Shown here one piece after another: positions 11,801-23,078 of a DNA stretch of 64,000 nt. The position numbers were made by a program, and so were the translations under genes. Each line of letters begins with the position of its first letter. The first letter of the stretch is position 1. The notes beneath the pieces are model-generated. The model saw only the letters and a list, made by a program, of their open reading frames with translations. It had not been told where the DNA came from and did no database searches. The stretch comes from Closterium sp. Naga37s-1 (taxonomy: Eukaryota > Streptophyta > Zygnematophyceae > Desmidiales > Closteriaceae): NCBI GenBank assembly GCA_947471745.1, contig CANJKZ010000534.1, forward strand, positions 457,627 through 521,626. The letters run 5' to 3'.

Positions 11801-14759
11801 CCTCCCCCCTCAGGGTCCTGCCCCCTCAGGTGTGTCCCAGGTAGACGCGGTCGAGCCTGTCGAGGTAGCTGTCGACTCTGGTGCTGCTAGGGGTGCTGAG
11901 CCTGCGGGTGCGGGGTCTGGGGGTGCTGACTCTGGGGGTGCTGACTCTGGGGGTGCTGAGACTGGGGGTGCTGAGCCTGGGGGTGCTGAGCTTGGGGGTG
12001 CGGAGCCTGGGGGTGCTGAGCCTGCTCGTGTGGCGTCTGGCGGGACTGAGCCTGGAGGTCCTTCGGGTGCTTCGTCTCGGCAGGAGCTCCTCTCTCCACA
12101 GGAGCTGCGCGAGTGGTTTGCTCGGCGCTGGAGCCGTGCTGCTGGAGCTGGAGGTACTGCTGGTGCTGGAGGTTCTACTACTGCTGAGGGGGCTGGTGCC
12201 GCGGGTCCCGGAGGTGCTCGTCCTGCGGCTACTGGAGCTGCTGGGCCTGCTGGTGCTGCTGGAGCTGGAGCTGGTGGTGCTGTCGGCGTGGGTGCTGCTG
12301 GTACTGCTGGAGCTGGAGCTGCTGCGTCTTCTGGTGGTCCGGCTGGAGCTGGAGCTACTGGGGGTGTTGGCGCTGGGGGTGCTTCTCGCGCTGGGGCTTC
12401 TGAGGGTGCTGGAGGTGCTGGAGTTGGCGCTGCTGGAGCTGGGGGTGCTACTGGTGCTGGTGCTGCCGCTGGGGGTGCTGGTGCTGTTCCTGCTGGTTCT
12501 GGGGGCGCTGCACGGCCGCGGCCGTACTTTGTTCCACTCCTTGAGCAGGTTCTTCGTCCTGCTCCTCTCTTAGAGTGTCCGCCGCCTGTCCAGTCTGAGT
12601 CACAGTTGCAGCCTGCCTCCCCACTGCCTGCTCCTTCTCCCTACACTGGTCCTACTGGAGGTCTTGCTGAGCGTCGTGAGCCTGCGTCTCGTCCTGCGTC
12701 GCCTGTCCGTGCTGCTCGCACTAGTGGTCGTGGTTCGCGTCAGCGTCCTCCCCTTGTCCCCGGCACGCACCGGATGTCTCTGCGTCCTTCCACTGCTCCA
12801 CTGCGTGCCCCTTTGCCTTCTCCTCCTGAGTCCTCTCTTCCTGCTCTTCCTGACCCAGAGTCGGACTCCCTTCGTGCTGCCAGTCCTACTGTCACGCGTC
12901 TCCTTGCTACTGTCGTCACTGACCCTTCCTTTGAGTCCACTGCTGCGTCTGCCTTAGTTGCTGAGCTTGTCGACTTCGCTGCTCGCTGTCGTCTAGACTA
13001 CGCTGCTAGTCTTGTCGCTGAGTCTGAGTCTGTCTGTCCTCCGTTCGTCGGGGGTGAGTGTGCCCTTGGCACGGACGTCCTTGAGGACAGGCAGGAGGAG
13101 TTCCAGTGCTTTGCTGCTGCTTCACCTCATCTCGTGTCCATGCTGATTGCCCCTGAGGGAGACCCGGATGCACCAGACATCCCGACTCCGCGCTCTTACG
13201 CGGAGGCGATAGAGGGTCCCTACTCCTCTCAGTGGCAGGCAGCCATGGATGCAGAGATGGCTTCCTGGAAGTCCACAGGCACCTACGTCGACGAGGTTCC
13301 CCCACCTGGGGCGAACATCGTCAGTGGCATGTGGATTTTCAGGGTGAAGCGGCCGCCGGGTTCTCCGCCTGTCTTCAAGGCACGGTACGTGGCTCGAGGC
13401 TTCAGTCAGCGGCAGGGAGTTGACTACTTTCAGACCTTCTCTCCCACCTCGAAGATGACCACTCTTCGGGTGCTGCTGCACATAGCCGCTCAGCGTGACT
13501 ACGAGCTTCACTCTCTTGACTTCAGCACTGCTTTCCTACAGGGCAGCCTGCACGAGGAGATCTGGCTGCGCCGCCCACCTGGCTTCACTGGGTCTTTTCC
13601 TCCTGGCACCCAGTGGAGCCTCCGGCGGCCAGTCTACGGTCTCCGCCAGGCACCTCGTGAGTGGCACGACACACTGAGGACTACACTTGCGGCTCTTGGG
13701 TTTGCTCCTTCTACTGCCGACCCGTCGCTGTTTCTGCACATCGACACCTCTTTGCCGCCGTTCTACATCCTCGTGTACGTCGACGACTTGGTCTTTGCCA
13801 CAGCTGACACTGCTGGAATCGCCCACGTGAAGTCCGAGCTGCAGAAGAGACACACGTGCACAGACCTGGGTGAACTGCGCAGCTACCTTGGCTTGCAGAT
13901 CACCCGGGACAGAGCACAACGCACCATTACCCTGACTCAGTCACACATGGTGCAGCAGGTCCTTCAGCGCTTCGGCTTCACGTACTCCTCGCCACAGGCC
14001 ACTCCTCTGTCTACTCGCCACTCGCTCTCAGCTCTGCCTTCGGATGAGTCCGTAGAGCCGAGTGGCCCGTACCCAGAGCTTGTTGGCTGCCTCATGTACC
14101 TGATGACCTGCGCACGACCTGACCTTGCATACCCTCTTAGCATTCTGGCATGTTATGTTGCTCCTGGGAGACACCTCCCTGAGCACATGGCTGCAGCGAA
14201 GAGGGTGTTGCGCTACTTGTGCAGTACGTCGGGCATGGGGCTAGTGCTTGGAGGGCGGAGTCCAATGGTCCTCACTGGTCACGCAGACACGTCTTGGGTT
14301 GACGACTTGGCTACGCAGCGGTCGTCACAGGGTTACACCTTCAGCCTTGGCTCCGGTTCTGTTTCGTGGCGGTCTACCCGCTCGTCTTCTGTTCTCAGCT
14401 CCAGCTGTGAGGCTGAGATCTACGCAGGGGCCATGGCTGCACAGGAGTTACGCTGGCTCACCTACCTGCTGACCGACCTCGGAGAGCCGCCTCGTTCTCC
14501 TCCAGTTCTGTACGTAGACAACAAGGCCATGCTGGCCTTGTGTCGTGAGCACAGACTGGAGCACAGAACGAAGCACATTGCTCTTCGCTACTTCCTTGCT
14601 CGTGAGCTGCAGCAGCGTGGTCAGCTGCGACTTGCTTACGTGGCCTCTCAGGCCAACACTGCTGATATCTTCACCAAGGCACTCGCGCCTTGTGATCATC
14701 AGCGCTTCTGTACTCTGCTAGGTCTTGTACCTACTTTGCCTCACTTGCTCACTTCTTGA
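8851..14759 (+). pseudogene. Copia-A gag-pol polyprotein, broken by a frameshift and two stops
   Basis: It starts MATPSVLTFDAEG, as Copia-B does. The order is gag, a Gly-rich tract (about 9640-9850), a Cys/His cluster, protease (LDSGAS), the pre-integrase zinc region, integrase, a Gly/Ala-rich linker, RT (YVDDLVFA) and RNase H, ending at 14759. Disruptions relative to Copia-B are: one G missing near 11046 after DVW (shift from frame 1 to frame 3); TAG at 11649-11651 and again at 11655-11657 after APGW; and loss of four residues (GRLR) after the Cys pair of the zinc region. The linker between integrase and RT (about 11880-12540) is full of 15-bp Gly-Ala-Glu-Pro-type repeats. Confidence 0.92.
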
Positions 14760-14965
14760 CCTTGCTTGTACTTTGCCCTATATATACTTGCATTTGCATG
14801 TTTAGCTTTATATATATATATATATACCTGCATGTGAACTGGCCTTGTGGCCCTTGAACTTGTGCTCAGAATGTGTGGTGACGTTGGGATCCACCCTGAG
14901 CTTGCTGTGTTTTGCTTGACTGGTCTTGTGACCCCTTGTTCTCTCCCACTTTGCCTATGGGGGTG

Positions 14966-15091
14966 TGTCGAACTTATATGCTGTAGTCTTTCTAGGCTGT
15001 AGTGGGGTAGACATTAAGGGGTATAGCATTCTAGGGTTGCATATTTGTACCCAACTCATTTCCTAGTTCATCAATTCCTCATTTCTTTACA
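14966..15091 (+). repeat. 3' LTR of Copia-A
   Basis: 126 bp, with four differences from the 5' LTR; followed by the target duplication CGCGG. Confidence 0.92.
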
Positions 15092-15096
15092 CGCGG

Positions 15097-17034
15097 AGGA
15101 ACTGTAGTGATTTATGGTCTGTCCGTACTGTCACGTCTGCGCCGGTCAAGTAACAGCATGCTCTTTCTCGGTCGTGTATCGGGTAATTTTTTTCGGGCGG
15201 ATGCAGTTTTCGTGACTCGTATGTGATGGGTTGTAGGCCGTTGCCGAAGTCCTGTAGCAGTACGGCTCCGATGGCGATGTCGCTGGCGTCAGTAACTACT
15301 TCGAATGGGCGGTGTGGGTCAGCAATGCGCAGGACGGGCGGTAAACAGAGAACAGTTTTCAGGGCAGGGAAGGCAGCATGCTCTTTCTCCCCCCACGTAA
15401 AAGCGACCCCCTTCCGTAATAAGTCCGTCAGTGGCGCCGTCAACCGTGCCATGTCGGGGACGAACAAACGCACGTAGTTTACGAACCCTAAGAAACTCTG
15501 CTGTTCCGTAATATTCGTCGGGGGGTGTCAGGCTTTTACCGTGTCTAACTTCTTTGGGTCAATTTCGACCCCAGCCTCCGTAATAACGTGCCCCAAAAAC
15601 TCTAACTTGTCCTGAAAGAACTCGCACTTGGAACCCTTTGTCAGTAGACGATGCTCGTCTAAAATCTTAAATACTGCTTCCAGATCTGCTAAGTGCTGCT
15701 GCTTGTCGCGACTGTAGACGAGGATGTCGTCGAGGTAAAATATCACGCATTTATCTAAAAGCGGCCTAAACGCCTCGTTCATGGTCATCTGAAAAGTCGC
15801 CGGTGCGCTGGTCAGCCCGAATGGCATCACCTTGTACTCAAACGACCCGTACCTAGTCCTGAAAGCTGTTTTGGCGCAGTCCGATGGTTCGACCCTAATC
15901 TGATGGTAACCTCCCCTTAAATCTATTTTCGAAAAAAACCCGTGCTGTTCGCAGTTGGTCGATCAGTTCGTCGGCGCGGGGAATGGGGTACCGCGACTTG
16001 ACTGTTACCCTGTTCAGTGCTCTGTAGTCGATACACATGCGAAACCCCCCGTCTTTTTTCGGTGTGAACAGTATCGGTGCGGCAAACGGTGACGAACTCA
16101 GTCGGATGAATTTTTTCTCTAACAGGTAATCTAACTGCTTCCTCACTTCGTCGAGCTCTGGCTGTGTCAGTCGCAATTGTCGCTGTACAGTTGGCTGTGC
16201 CCCCGGTTCTAATTCTATGCGGTGGTCATGTGCCCGCTGAGGTGGCAGTCCTTCTGGTAAGTCGTCCGGAAAAATCCCGGGGTATCGTTTCAACAGTTCT
16301 TGTAGTTCGGGCGGTACTGCTGCTAACAGTTTCTGAAAATCGCTCGGCTGCTCTGCTTCTTCTACTACGGCAATGTCCACTGCGTACACGTCAGCTCCAG
16401 CGGCGACTGCCCGTTTCATCGAGATGGCGTTGACGTGGACCGTTGAAGACTCAGGCGACTGCCAGCGAGGTAGTTCGATCCAGTTACCACTACTTCGCAC
16501 AGTGCAGCTTCCTGTCGTCCAGTCAATTCTCGGATTGTATCGTCGCAGCCAATCATGTCCTAGTAAAATGTCGTGCCCATCCAGTGTCGTCGCGAGCATT
16601 TCCTGTGTAAACCCGAAGTTTCCCCCGCAGCGAACTTTTACTCTTTCCACCTTCTCCCGTATGGCCAGCGGCGTGCCGTCAACTAAGCGTGCGTCCATCT
16701 CAGATAAACAACGGCTAAGTGTCAGTTGCAGTTTCCGTGCGGTTGCGGTATTAACTAAACTGTGACTTGCTCCTCCGTCGATAAAAATCTTCACTGCTGC
16801 TCCCTGTATTTTCCCGTGGATCAGTACTGAGCAACCCGTCGCTGTACCCTCCTTATTCGTCCGAGTCCGATCGATAGCATGAATCGGTACTGTGACTCGG
16901 TGAGGGTCGGTGGGGTTGGGCGAGCAGGCAGTCTCGTCAGTAGTTGGCCCGATTCCTACTGGCTGCTGGCGTTTCCCTGCCTTGGAGACTCCCTCCCCTG
17001 CTCTGCTCCGCGGCGCCTTAGCTCTTTTGGGCAT
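15097..17034 (-). pseudogene. Gypsy-A pol, 5' part: protease, reverse transcriptase, RNase H
   Basis: In element sense protease comes first ([10 protein letters not shown], about 16740-16790), then RT with [20 protein letters not shown] and the YLDDILVYS catalytic box (about 15710-15740), then RNase H (VTDASDIAIGAV). Breaks relative to Gypsy-B are one extra T in a run near 15938-15945 (+1 shift after ARVF), TGG to TGA at 15528-15530 (after VKA), and a net loss of nine codons in RNase H near 15160 where HDRE runs straight towards CYLTG, removing the conserved MLAIVHAF stretch. The frame is continued at 6078-7588 across Copia-A. Confidence 0.9.
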
Positions 17035-18200
17035 TCACTCTTGCGATGGCCCGGCCTATTGCAAGCAAAGCAGCGCCCCTTAAACGGCGCGGCAGCTGCG
17101 TTCGTCGCAACGGCGTGTACCGTGGCGTGCTCGGTCGGTCCCCGAGGACGATGTCCGTAGTAGGACCCCGGTCTCGGACGGCGTAAAATGTCGATTTTCT
17201 CGGCGAGCGCAAGAATCTCGTTGAAGTTCGAGAGCCCGCGTAGCATGATTTCGTGCGAGATGTCCGGCTTCAGCCCTCCGACGTAACGGTCCACCCGCTC
17301 CGCTTCGTGCATGTAGCCGACCTGCTCGCATAATGCGAGAAAACCACTCGTAGAGTCTTGAACCGACCCGAGCTGCCGCCAAGTGCGCAATCTCTGACGC
17401 GCCGAAATAGAAGCCGCGATCGGCTCGAAGCGCGCCCGTAGCCCTGCGCACCACGCATCCCACGTGCTGTATTGGGCGGTCTCGCAGAATGAACTCCAGG
17501 TGACAGCTGGACCCGTGGGCCCTTCCTCTTGCGACGGTGGCTCGTAGGCGTATGGCGACGTCACGATGACTCGCCACCAGTCCATGGCGGGGCCCCTTAG
17601 CAGCGAAACGGCATACCGAATCTTCGCTGCGTCCGACTCGACGTAATTCGCGTCGAAGAAGACGTTCATCGTGAAGACCCACGATTGAACCGTCGGACCT
17701 CCACGCTGGCTCGGGTCGAAGCAGGGCGGGCGTTGCGGCTTGAGTGGCATTGGTGCCATAATGGCCTGTTCGCCACTTGTCGCCGCAAACTCCACGTGCC
17801 TACGGGCTTCGCGAGGCTCCCGCGGGCTTGGTGCGACCCTGTTTCCTCCCATGCCAGGCATCGGCTGGGCGGTGCCATCACTGACTGCGCCTGAGCGCTG
17901 TCCCACGCTGTTGTTTTGTGTTGGTGTGCCGGACGAAATGACGATCGGCTCGTCTGATTGTGCAGATGCATTTGTCCGTGCGTGTGGTGGCACTGGAGTG
18001 TTCACCGTTGATTGCTCACGCGCAGAGTCACGTTCCGCCGTGAGCGTCGCAATTTCGAGCGCCGAATCTTCAAGTTGGCGCACCAGACGGTCGAGCTGCT
18101 CCTGCGTCAATGTGGCGAGCGTGAATTCGGCCATGGCGGGGGTGTCGGGCGAGCTCAGCGAGAGCCTCGGTCGTGGCCGTGCGTGCTTACGAGAGAGCAC
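16956..18200 (-). CDS. Gypsy-A gag
   Basis: 414 codons if translation starts at the first ATG (18198-18200). The ATG at 18132-18134 ([15 protein letters not shown]) is an equally good candidate and is the start of clear conservation with Gypsy-B. The product has an N-terminal coiled-coil-like stretch, a Ty3-type capsid region ([18 protein letters not shown] through [15 protein letters not shown]) and one CCHC zinc knuckle ([14 protein letters not shown]). It ends in the overlap with pol, where the GGGAAAC heptamer is preserved (GTTTCCC on plus at 16971-16977). The ORF is intact although pol is dead. Confidence 0.85.
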   Translation of the reverse strand: MLSRKHARPRPRLSLSSPDTPAMAEFTLATLTQEQLDRLVRQLEDSALEIATLTAERDSAREQSTVNTPVPPHARTNASAQSDEPIVISSGTPTQNNSVGQRSGAVSDGTAQPMPGMGGNRVAPSPREPREARRHVEFAATSGEQAIMAPMPLKPQRPPCFDPSQRGGPTVQSWVFTMNVFFDANYVESDAAKIRYAVSLLRGPAMDWWRVIVTSPYAYEPPSQEEGPTGPAVTWSSFCETAQYSTWDAWCAGLRARFEPIAASISARQRLRTWRQLGSVQDSTSGFLALCEQVGYMHEAERVDRYVGGLKPDISHEIMLRGLSNFNEILALAEKIDILRRPRPGSYYGHRPRGPTEHATVHAVATNAAAAPFKGRCFACNRPGHRKSECPKELRRRGAEQGRESPRQGNASSQ

Positions 18201-18315
18201 TACGAGCGGCGGTGCTGTGTCGCTGAGAGACGTCTACCCCCCCCAAAAATTGAGATAGTGGGGAAGCGAAGGTGTGGGTGCGGTCCGAGAAGAGATCGTA
18301 GGCTCTGATACCAAG

Positions 18316-18657
18316 TGTTACGAGTGCAATTGAGTGAACGAATGAGAATTGCACTATCGAAGCAAGAATACAATGAGCGAAGGCATGAGCGAAGAATATA
18401 TAGCGAAACTACAGTGGTAACGGTAATGGACTGTGGTTGTCGCGTGACGGGCCTGTGACTGAGGTTGGGAAAAGTATCGAAGCGGAGGCCCGGAGCGCGG
18501 GTTACCCGCCGAGCCGTGAGGTCGGGGTGCGACGTGCGAAGGTGGCGGGAGGATTGTCGATGCGAGAGTTGCGAGTGGTAACGGTGCTGACTGTGGGGCT
18601 ACAGTGGTGTACGCGCTGAGCGGGGACGCGAAGTAAGGAAAAGGAATTTTCCTTACA
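18316..18657 (-). repeat. 5' LTR of Gypsy-A (element sense)
   Basis: 342 bp. On the minus strand it is followed by a Met-type PBS (plus strand GGCTCTGATACCA, 18301-18313). Confidence 0.92.
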
Positions 18658-18662
18658 ATTCT

Positions 18663-19210
18663 CCGCAACAGGGCTTCGATTTTCGCTCCATAATTTCAAA
18701 CATCTGACGAACCTGCGACCGCATCATCCAACCAATCCTGCATCGCGCCGTTCACAACTTCGTCCGCCAAGTTCCTCCCAACCAATCCTCCCAAATCTCC
18801 CCAACATTTCCCTCGAGCTCTCCATTCCCAGCCACACACCATTCCCGCCGCCAGTTGATCAATGCCAATTTGCGCTGCGAGCGGCGACGGAGCGGCGACG
18901 ACGAGTAGGTGGAAGGAGTTTCCGTGGACCGAGAGGGGACTCCCTTTGGAATTTCCACTCTCCTTCCTTGATCGTCCTTGTGTTGCAGCTCTTTCTCAGC
19001 GATTTTCCTTCTTGTTGGCTGGTCGGTCTCTACGTCATAGCCGCTTTAGTTTCCTGACACACCTGAAACTATGACCTGTGAAGCGTGGATAACCGTAGAT
19101 CTTAATGCGGATGTCACGAGAAACGTCAAGGTGGAGGTTGAGATGAGATGATTAGGCGGATATTACGACAGAGGCGGATGTTTAAGATACACAGTAGTCC
19201 GTCAGAGGTC
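18663..19210. other. Host DNA between the two retrotransposon nests
   Basis: About 550 bp of unique-looking sequence between the target duplications of Gypsy-A and GP-1. No gene is supported; a short frame at 18862-19074 shows no recognisable motif. Confidence 0.4.
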
Positions 19211-19215
19211 AGGAT

Positions 19216-20029
19216 TGTTGGAGTGGTTTCTACGAACCACACTAACGACGGCGAGAAAAGCGGACCACAACGACTTCATGGCAGTGGCGTGTGGAAAACG
19301 TTGTGTGAAGTAACTACGAAGTATCTAATCTACTATGCGTGTGTGCTACGTTATGGGGAAAGGAGAGGATTACTAGGAAGAAACGGGAGTGAAGGAGAAG
19401 TGACGGGGGAGAAATGAAGGGAAGGGAAGAAATGGTTTGACGGGGTTGAAGTTGGGGAGGAAAAGTTGGGTCAACTGTGGCGTGTTCAACAAGTTTCTGA
19501 AATTCGGACTCGGGGAGTGTTCGACGAAGTTGGGGTGGTTGCGTGTGCGACGCGACGTGAAACATAGGTAAGGGTTTGCTTGTGTGACACGTTTTGTTAC
19601 CACTTTGAGTGTGTGCTTTGGTTAGGGTATAAATCTGTTTGTACTAGGCATTTGTAATCAACACAATTGCAACACAATTGAAACTCTCGCTTGAAAGTTG
19701 TGTTCAAATCTGATTGGTGGAGATTTTCTAGCACTTCAGTTGGATTCGCGTCAAACTTCCGTGAAGCCTCCGTGAAGGCTGAGTCAAGCTGAGAGACTCG
19801 AAATTCCTTCGTGAGATTCGCATCAAAGCCTCGTCAAGGCCCCGCGAAGGGCCTGGTCTGCAGAATTCGGGTGTAAGGCCTGTTTGAGGCCCGTGAAGGT
19901 TTCGTGAAAGCCCCGTGAAGGGCGCGTGAAGCAGAAAACGAGCCGAGGGATCGTCAGGATCGAGTAAAGGCCTCGCGAAGGCCTCGTCAAGGTCGCGTCA
20001 GCCTGAGGAGTGGCGTTTAGCGACCAACA
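19216..20029 (+). repeat. 5' LTR of GP-1
   Basis: 814 bp. Its 3' third has many short direct repeats of the type GTGAAGGC/GTCAAGGCC (about 19755-20000). Confidence 0.92.
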
Positions 20030-20031
20030 GC

Positions 20032-20043
20032 TGGTATCAGAGC
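20032..20043 (+). promoter_or_regulatory. Primer-binding site of GP-1
   Basis: TGGTATCAGAGC, the initiator tRNA-Met type, 2 nt after the LTR. Confidence 0.9.
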
Positions 20044-20072
20044 TGGTTTAAGTGGCGTTTAAGCATTCTTAA

Positions 20073-21053
20073 GTGCGGAACGAAGCTTTCGAGATGGTCG
20101 GCGGACAATCGGAGGCTAGTTCGGGCTCCAGTGTGAGTATTGGAGATCCCCAAGTGAAGGCACTTCTGGAAATGCTGGCGCAAGGAGGGGTGGTGACGAA
20201 GCCCGCCATGGGGATGAGCGAAGCCCGACGATTCCACGGCCAACACTACAGCACGTGGAGATTGAAGTTCATAAGGAGGGCGAAGGAAGTCGGTTTTTGG
20301 GAGTACTACCGACCGGATGGAGAAGGTGACGCAGCCGCGCGTAAGGCGAGATCGGATGAAGAAAAGGCGGAATACAAGAAGAGGAGTAAGCATGCGTTTT
20401 TTCAGTTATGTCATTCCGTTGCTGACGGGATTGCAGTGGGTTTGGACGAATTTGCAGAGCGCGAGAACTCTGCGCAAGCGGCGTGGGCGTACATGGAATC
20501 GACGTACCTTGGTCATATGGACGCGAACATCGCCGACGTAAGGAAGAAGCTGCTGTTGATGACTATGGAGCCGAACCAAAAGATTATCGACTACGTCAAC
20601 GTAGCGAGGAGCTACAACGACGACTTAACTGCGATGGGCGAGCCGGAAACCGAGCGGGCGATGATCGGGCACATCGTCAACGGTCTACCGGAAGATTGGG
20701 CGGGTGAGCGGCCGGCGTTGATCTGCCACCCACCGGAGAATATGACAAAGCTTATTGCCATGCTTCAGGCGTTGGAGCGAGCAAGAGAGCACCAAAAGCG
20801 ACGAGAGAAGTTTACAAGAGGCTTTGTGGAGGAGAAGCTTGCGTTGGTGAATGCGGCATCTGCTGGAAGGAGCTCGGGAGCGTGCTACCTGTGTGGACAA
20901 CTCGGGCATCGTGCGTTTGAGTGTGTGGAGAACCCGAGGAGCAGAAACTACAAAGGGAACGGTGCGGGATGGAGTGGTGGACAGCAACACGGAAGGTTCA
21001 ATGGTGCGTGCCATCACTGCAAGAAAATTGGGCATCGTGCAATTGATTGCTAG
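20073..21053 (+). CDS. GP-1 Gag (Copia type, two CCHC knuckles)
   Basis: 326 codons; ATG at 20073, with a second candidate at 20094 (MVGGQSE). The central region has the Copia Gag signature (AWAYMESTYLGHMDANIADV, then NDDLTAMGEPETERAMIGHI and NGLPEDW). Two zinc knuckles follow: CYLCGQLGHRAFEC and CHHCKKIGHRAIDC. The last cysteine is immediately followed by TAG (21051-21053), after which the same frame stays open into the protease. Gag forms the particle that packages the RNA. The stop could be an ordinary end, a recent nonsense change or a read-through signal. Confidence 0.88.
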   Translation: MRNEAFEMVGGQSEASSGSSVSIGDPQVKALLEMLAQGGVVTKPAMGMSEARRFHGQHYSTWRLKFIRRAKEVGFWEYYRPDGEGDAAARKARSDEEKAEYKKRSKHAFFQLCHSVADGIAVGLDEFAERENSAQAAWAYMESTYLGHMDANIADVRKKLLLMTMEPNQKIIDYVNVARSYNDDLTAMGEPETERAMIGHIVNGLPEDWAGERPALICHPPENMTKLIAMLQALERAREHQKRREKFTRGFVEEKLALVNAASAGRSSGACYLCGQLGHRAFECVENPRSRNYKGNGAGWSGGQQHGRFNGACHHCKKIGHRAIDC

Positions 21054-22109
21054 TTGAATCCCAACGGCCGTAACTACAAAGGACCGTTGAAGCAGGAGCA
21101 GCAACAGAACGTGGAGGCCAAGGCTAACGTGGCGGAAGCGGAGAAGGAAAAAGAGGACGTGATATTGGGGGGAGCACACCGTGCAAACGTGGTGCGGGTG
21201 CCAAAGGTAAACGAGACAACGGATGGTGGTAAGAATATGACGTGGCTCTTGGACAGCGGATGCACACGTCATATGACTTTCAGGTCGGACTTGGTGAAGA
21301 ATATGAGAGAGTCTAGTGAGCCCTATATCCTGCAAGGTAACAATGGAAAATTGCCGGTTATGGGAGAAGGTGAAGTGGTGTTACATGGGCCTGATGGAGG
21401 AATCGAGTTGGAGAACGTGCTACTGGTGGAGGACTTAAAGGTAAACCTCATTAGTCAGTCACAACTCGACGACATGGGGTGCAAGGTAATCTACGATGAA
21501 GGTAAGGTTTTTGTGTTTGGTTCTGGGTGGGAGAGATATGCCGATGGTGTTTTCAATTATGGGTTCTACGAGATGAACCTCATAGCATGCAACGACATGG
21601 ATTCGGTTTTTGAGGATGATGAGTTCTATAAGATGGAAGTGAAGGGGAGTTCATTCCTTGAGGTTGGTGAGGTTGATGACAAGGGAGATATGACATCCTG
21701 TGTGAAGAAGGATGCGGTGAAGGATGTGGAGGATGTGCTGATCAAGGAGAAGGATATGCGCGTGGAGAAAACTGTGAAGCCGAACGAGGTGATTCGTGTA
21801 AACAACGAAGCAATGTTCATCATCAAAGACCAAGCTGTGTGCAAGGAGAATGAAGGAGTTGAAGTTGCAAAGGAAAACTTCGTGGTGAAGGGAATGATAG
21901 CAACTGCAGCTACCACGGAGGGACTACTCAAGACGGGAGCTCGAGTTGGTGGCAACAACATTGAGAAAGTGTATGATGTGAAGCGGCCAAGGAGTAGTGC
22001 GAGGCTCGAGAGCATTTATCGCGGATTGGACGTCAAGGCGGTCAATCTAAAGACACGTAAGCAGCGCTTTAAGATGCAGGAGTTGCAGGGGAGTGTGAAT
22101 CTGACTTAG
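21054..22109 (+). CDS. GP-1 protease-containing ORF, in frame after the gag stop
   Basis: 351 codons in the same frame as gag with no ATG at its start (first codon TTG). About residues 62-75 hold a retropepsin-like active site (WLLDSGCTRHM), and the following 100 residues resemble the Copia protease/pre-integrase segment (NVLLVEDLKVNLISQSQLD). The C-terminal half is Lys/Val/Glu-rich, ends at 22109 and matches no integrase or RT. It may be filler that replaced the rest of pol. Expression would need read-through of the TAG at 21051 or reinitiation. Confidence 0.75.
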   Translation: MNPNGRNYKGPLKQEQQQNVEAKANVAEAEKEKEDVILGGAHRANVVRVPKVNETTDGGKNMTWLLDSGCTRHMTFRSDLVKNMRESSEPYILQGNNGKLPVMGEGEVVLHGPDGGIELENVLLVEDLKVNLISQSQLDDMGCKVIYDEGKVFVFGSGWERYADGVFNYGFYEMNLIACNDMDSVFEDDEFYKMEVKGSSFLEVGEVDDKGDMTSCVKKDAVKDVEDVLIKEKDMRVEKTVKPNEVIRVNNEAMFIIKDQAVCKENEGVEVAKENFVVKGMIATAATTEGLLKTGARVGGNNIEKVYDVKRPRSSARLESIYRGLDVKAVNLKTRKQRFKMQELQGSVNLT

Positions 22110-22167
22110 TCATCATGAGGACTACAAAGGAGCAGGGGAGATGCGGGTGGAGGTGTGGTTCACGAAA

Positions 22168-22180
22168 CCACAGGGGAGGT
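22168..22180 (+). other. Purine tract before the GP-1 3' LTR
   Basis: CCACAGGGGAGGT abuts the LTR start, in the usual place of the plus-strand primer. Confidence 0.6.
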
Positions 22181-22628
22181 TGTTGGAGTGGTTTCTACGA
22201 ACCACACTAACGACGGCGAGAAAAGCAGACCGACAACGACTTCATGGCAGTGGCGTGTGGAAAACGTTGTGCGAAGTAACTACGAAGTATCTAATCTACT
22301 ATGCGTGTGTGCTACGTTATGGGGAAAGGAGAGGATTACTAGGAAGAAACGGGAGTGAAGGAGAAGTGACGGGGGAGAAATGAAGGGAAGGGAAGAAATG
22401 GTTTGACGGGGTTGAAGTTGGGGAGGAAAAGTTGGGTCAACTGTGGCGTGTTCAACAAGTTTCTGAAATTCGGACTCGGGGAGTGTTCGACGAAGTTGGG
22501 GTGGTTGCGTGTGCGACGCAACGTGAAACATAGGTAAGGGTTTGCTTGTGTGACACGTTTTGTTACCACTTTGTGTGTGTGCTTTGGTTAGGGTATAAAT
22601 CTGTTTGTACAAGGCATTTGTAATCAAC
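22181..22628 (+). repeat. 3' LTR of GP-1, first part
   Basis: Matches 19216 onwards and is cut by Gypsy-B at the TCAAC target duplication (22624-22628). Confidence 0.9.
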
Positions 22629-22962
22629 TGTAAGGAAAATCTATTTTTCCTTACTTCGCGTCCCTGCTCAACGCGTACATCACTGTAGCACCACAGTCAG
22701 CACCGTTACCACTCGCATCGACAATCCGCCCGCCACCTTCACACGTCGCACCCCGACCTCACGGCTCGGCGGGTAACCCGCGCTCCGGGCCTCCGCTTCG
22801 ACACTTTTCCCAACCTCAGTCCCAGGCCCGTCGCGTGACAACCACAGCCCATTACCGTTACCACTGTAGTCTCGCTATATATTCTTCGCTCATACCTTCG
22901 CTCATTGTACTCTTGCTTCGATAGTGCAATTCTCGTTCATTCACTCAATTGCACTCGTAACA
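22629..22962 (+). repeat. 5' LTR of Gypsy-B
   Basis: 334 bp, TGTAAGG...CGTAACA; about four substitutions from 35360-35693. Confidence 0.92.
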
Positions 22963-23078
22963 CTTGGTATTCAGAGCCTACGACCTCTTCTCGGACCGCA
23001 CCTACACCTTCGCTTCCCCACTATCTCAATTTTTGGGGGGGGTAGACGTCCCTTAACGACACAGCACCGCCGCTCGTA

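Larger units (their letters stand above)
7594..15091 (+). mobile_element. Copia-A: Ty1/Copia element nested in Gypsy-A, degenerate
   Basis: Short 126-bp LTRs (7594-7719 and 14966-15091; four differences) and the target duplication CGCGG at 7589-7593 and 15092-15096. A purine tract ATGGGGGTG (14957-14965) abuts the 3' LTR. The order is LTR, PBS, GC-rich leader (7840-8770), gag-protease-integrase-RT-RNase H, LTR. Compared with the intact relative Copia-B the polyprotein has one frameshift and two adjacent nonsense codons. The element lies antisense to the pol gene it interrupts. Confidence 0.95.
5621..18657 (-). mobile_element. Gypsy-A: Ty3/Gypsy chromovirus, minus strand, split by Copia-A
   Basis: The LTRs are 18316-18657 (5' LTR in element sense) and 5621-5962 (3' LTR), flanked by ATTCT at 5616-5620 and 18658-18662. 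In element sense the order is LTR, PBS, gag, protease, RT, RNase H, integrase, chromodomain, a G-rich polypurine tract (5963-5980) and LTR. The pol gene is interrupted at 7594-15091 by Copia-A. It also carries a +1 homopolymer frameshift, two TGG-to-stop changes and a 9-codon deletion, so the copy is dead. It belongs to the same family as Gypsy-B. Confidence 0.95.

Noticed and set aside
21054-21056. Independent start codon for the GP-1 protease ORF
   Set aside because: The first codon is TTG. No ATG lies near the start, so read-through or reinitiation is needed if the ORF is expressed.
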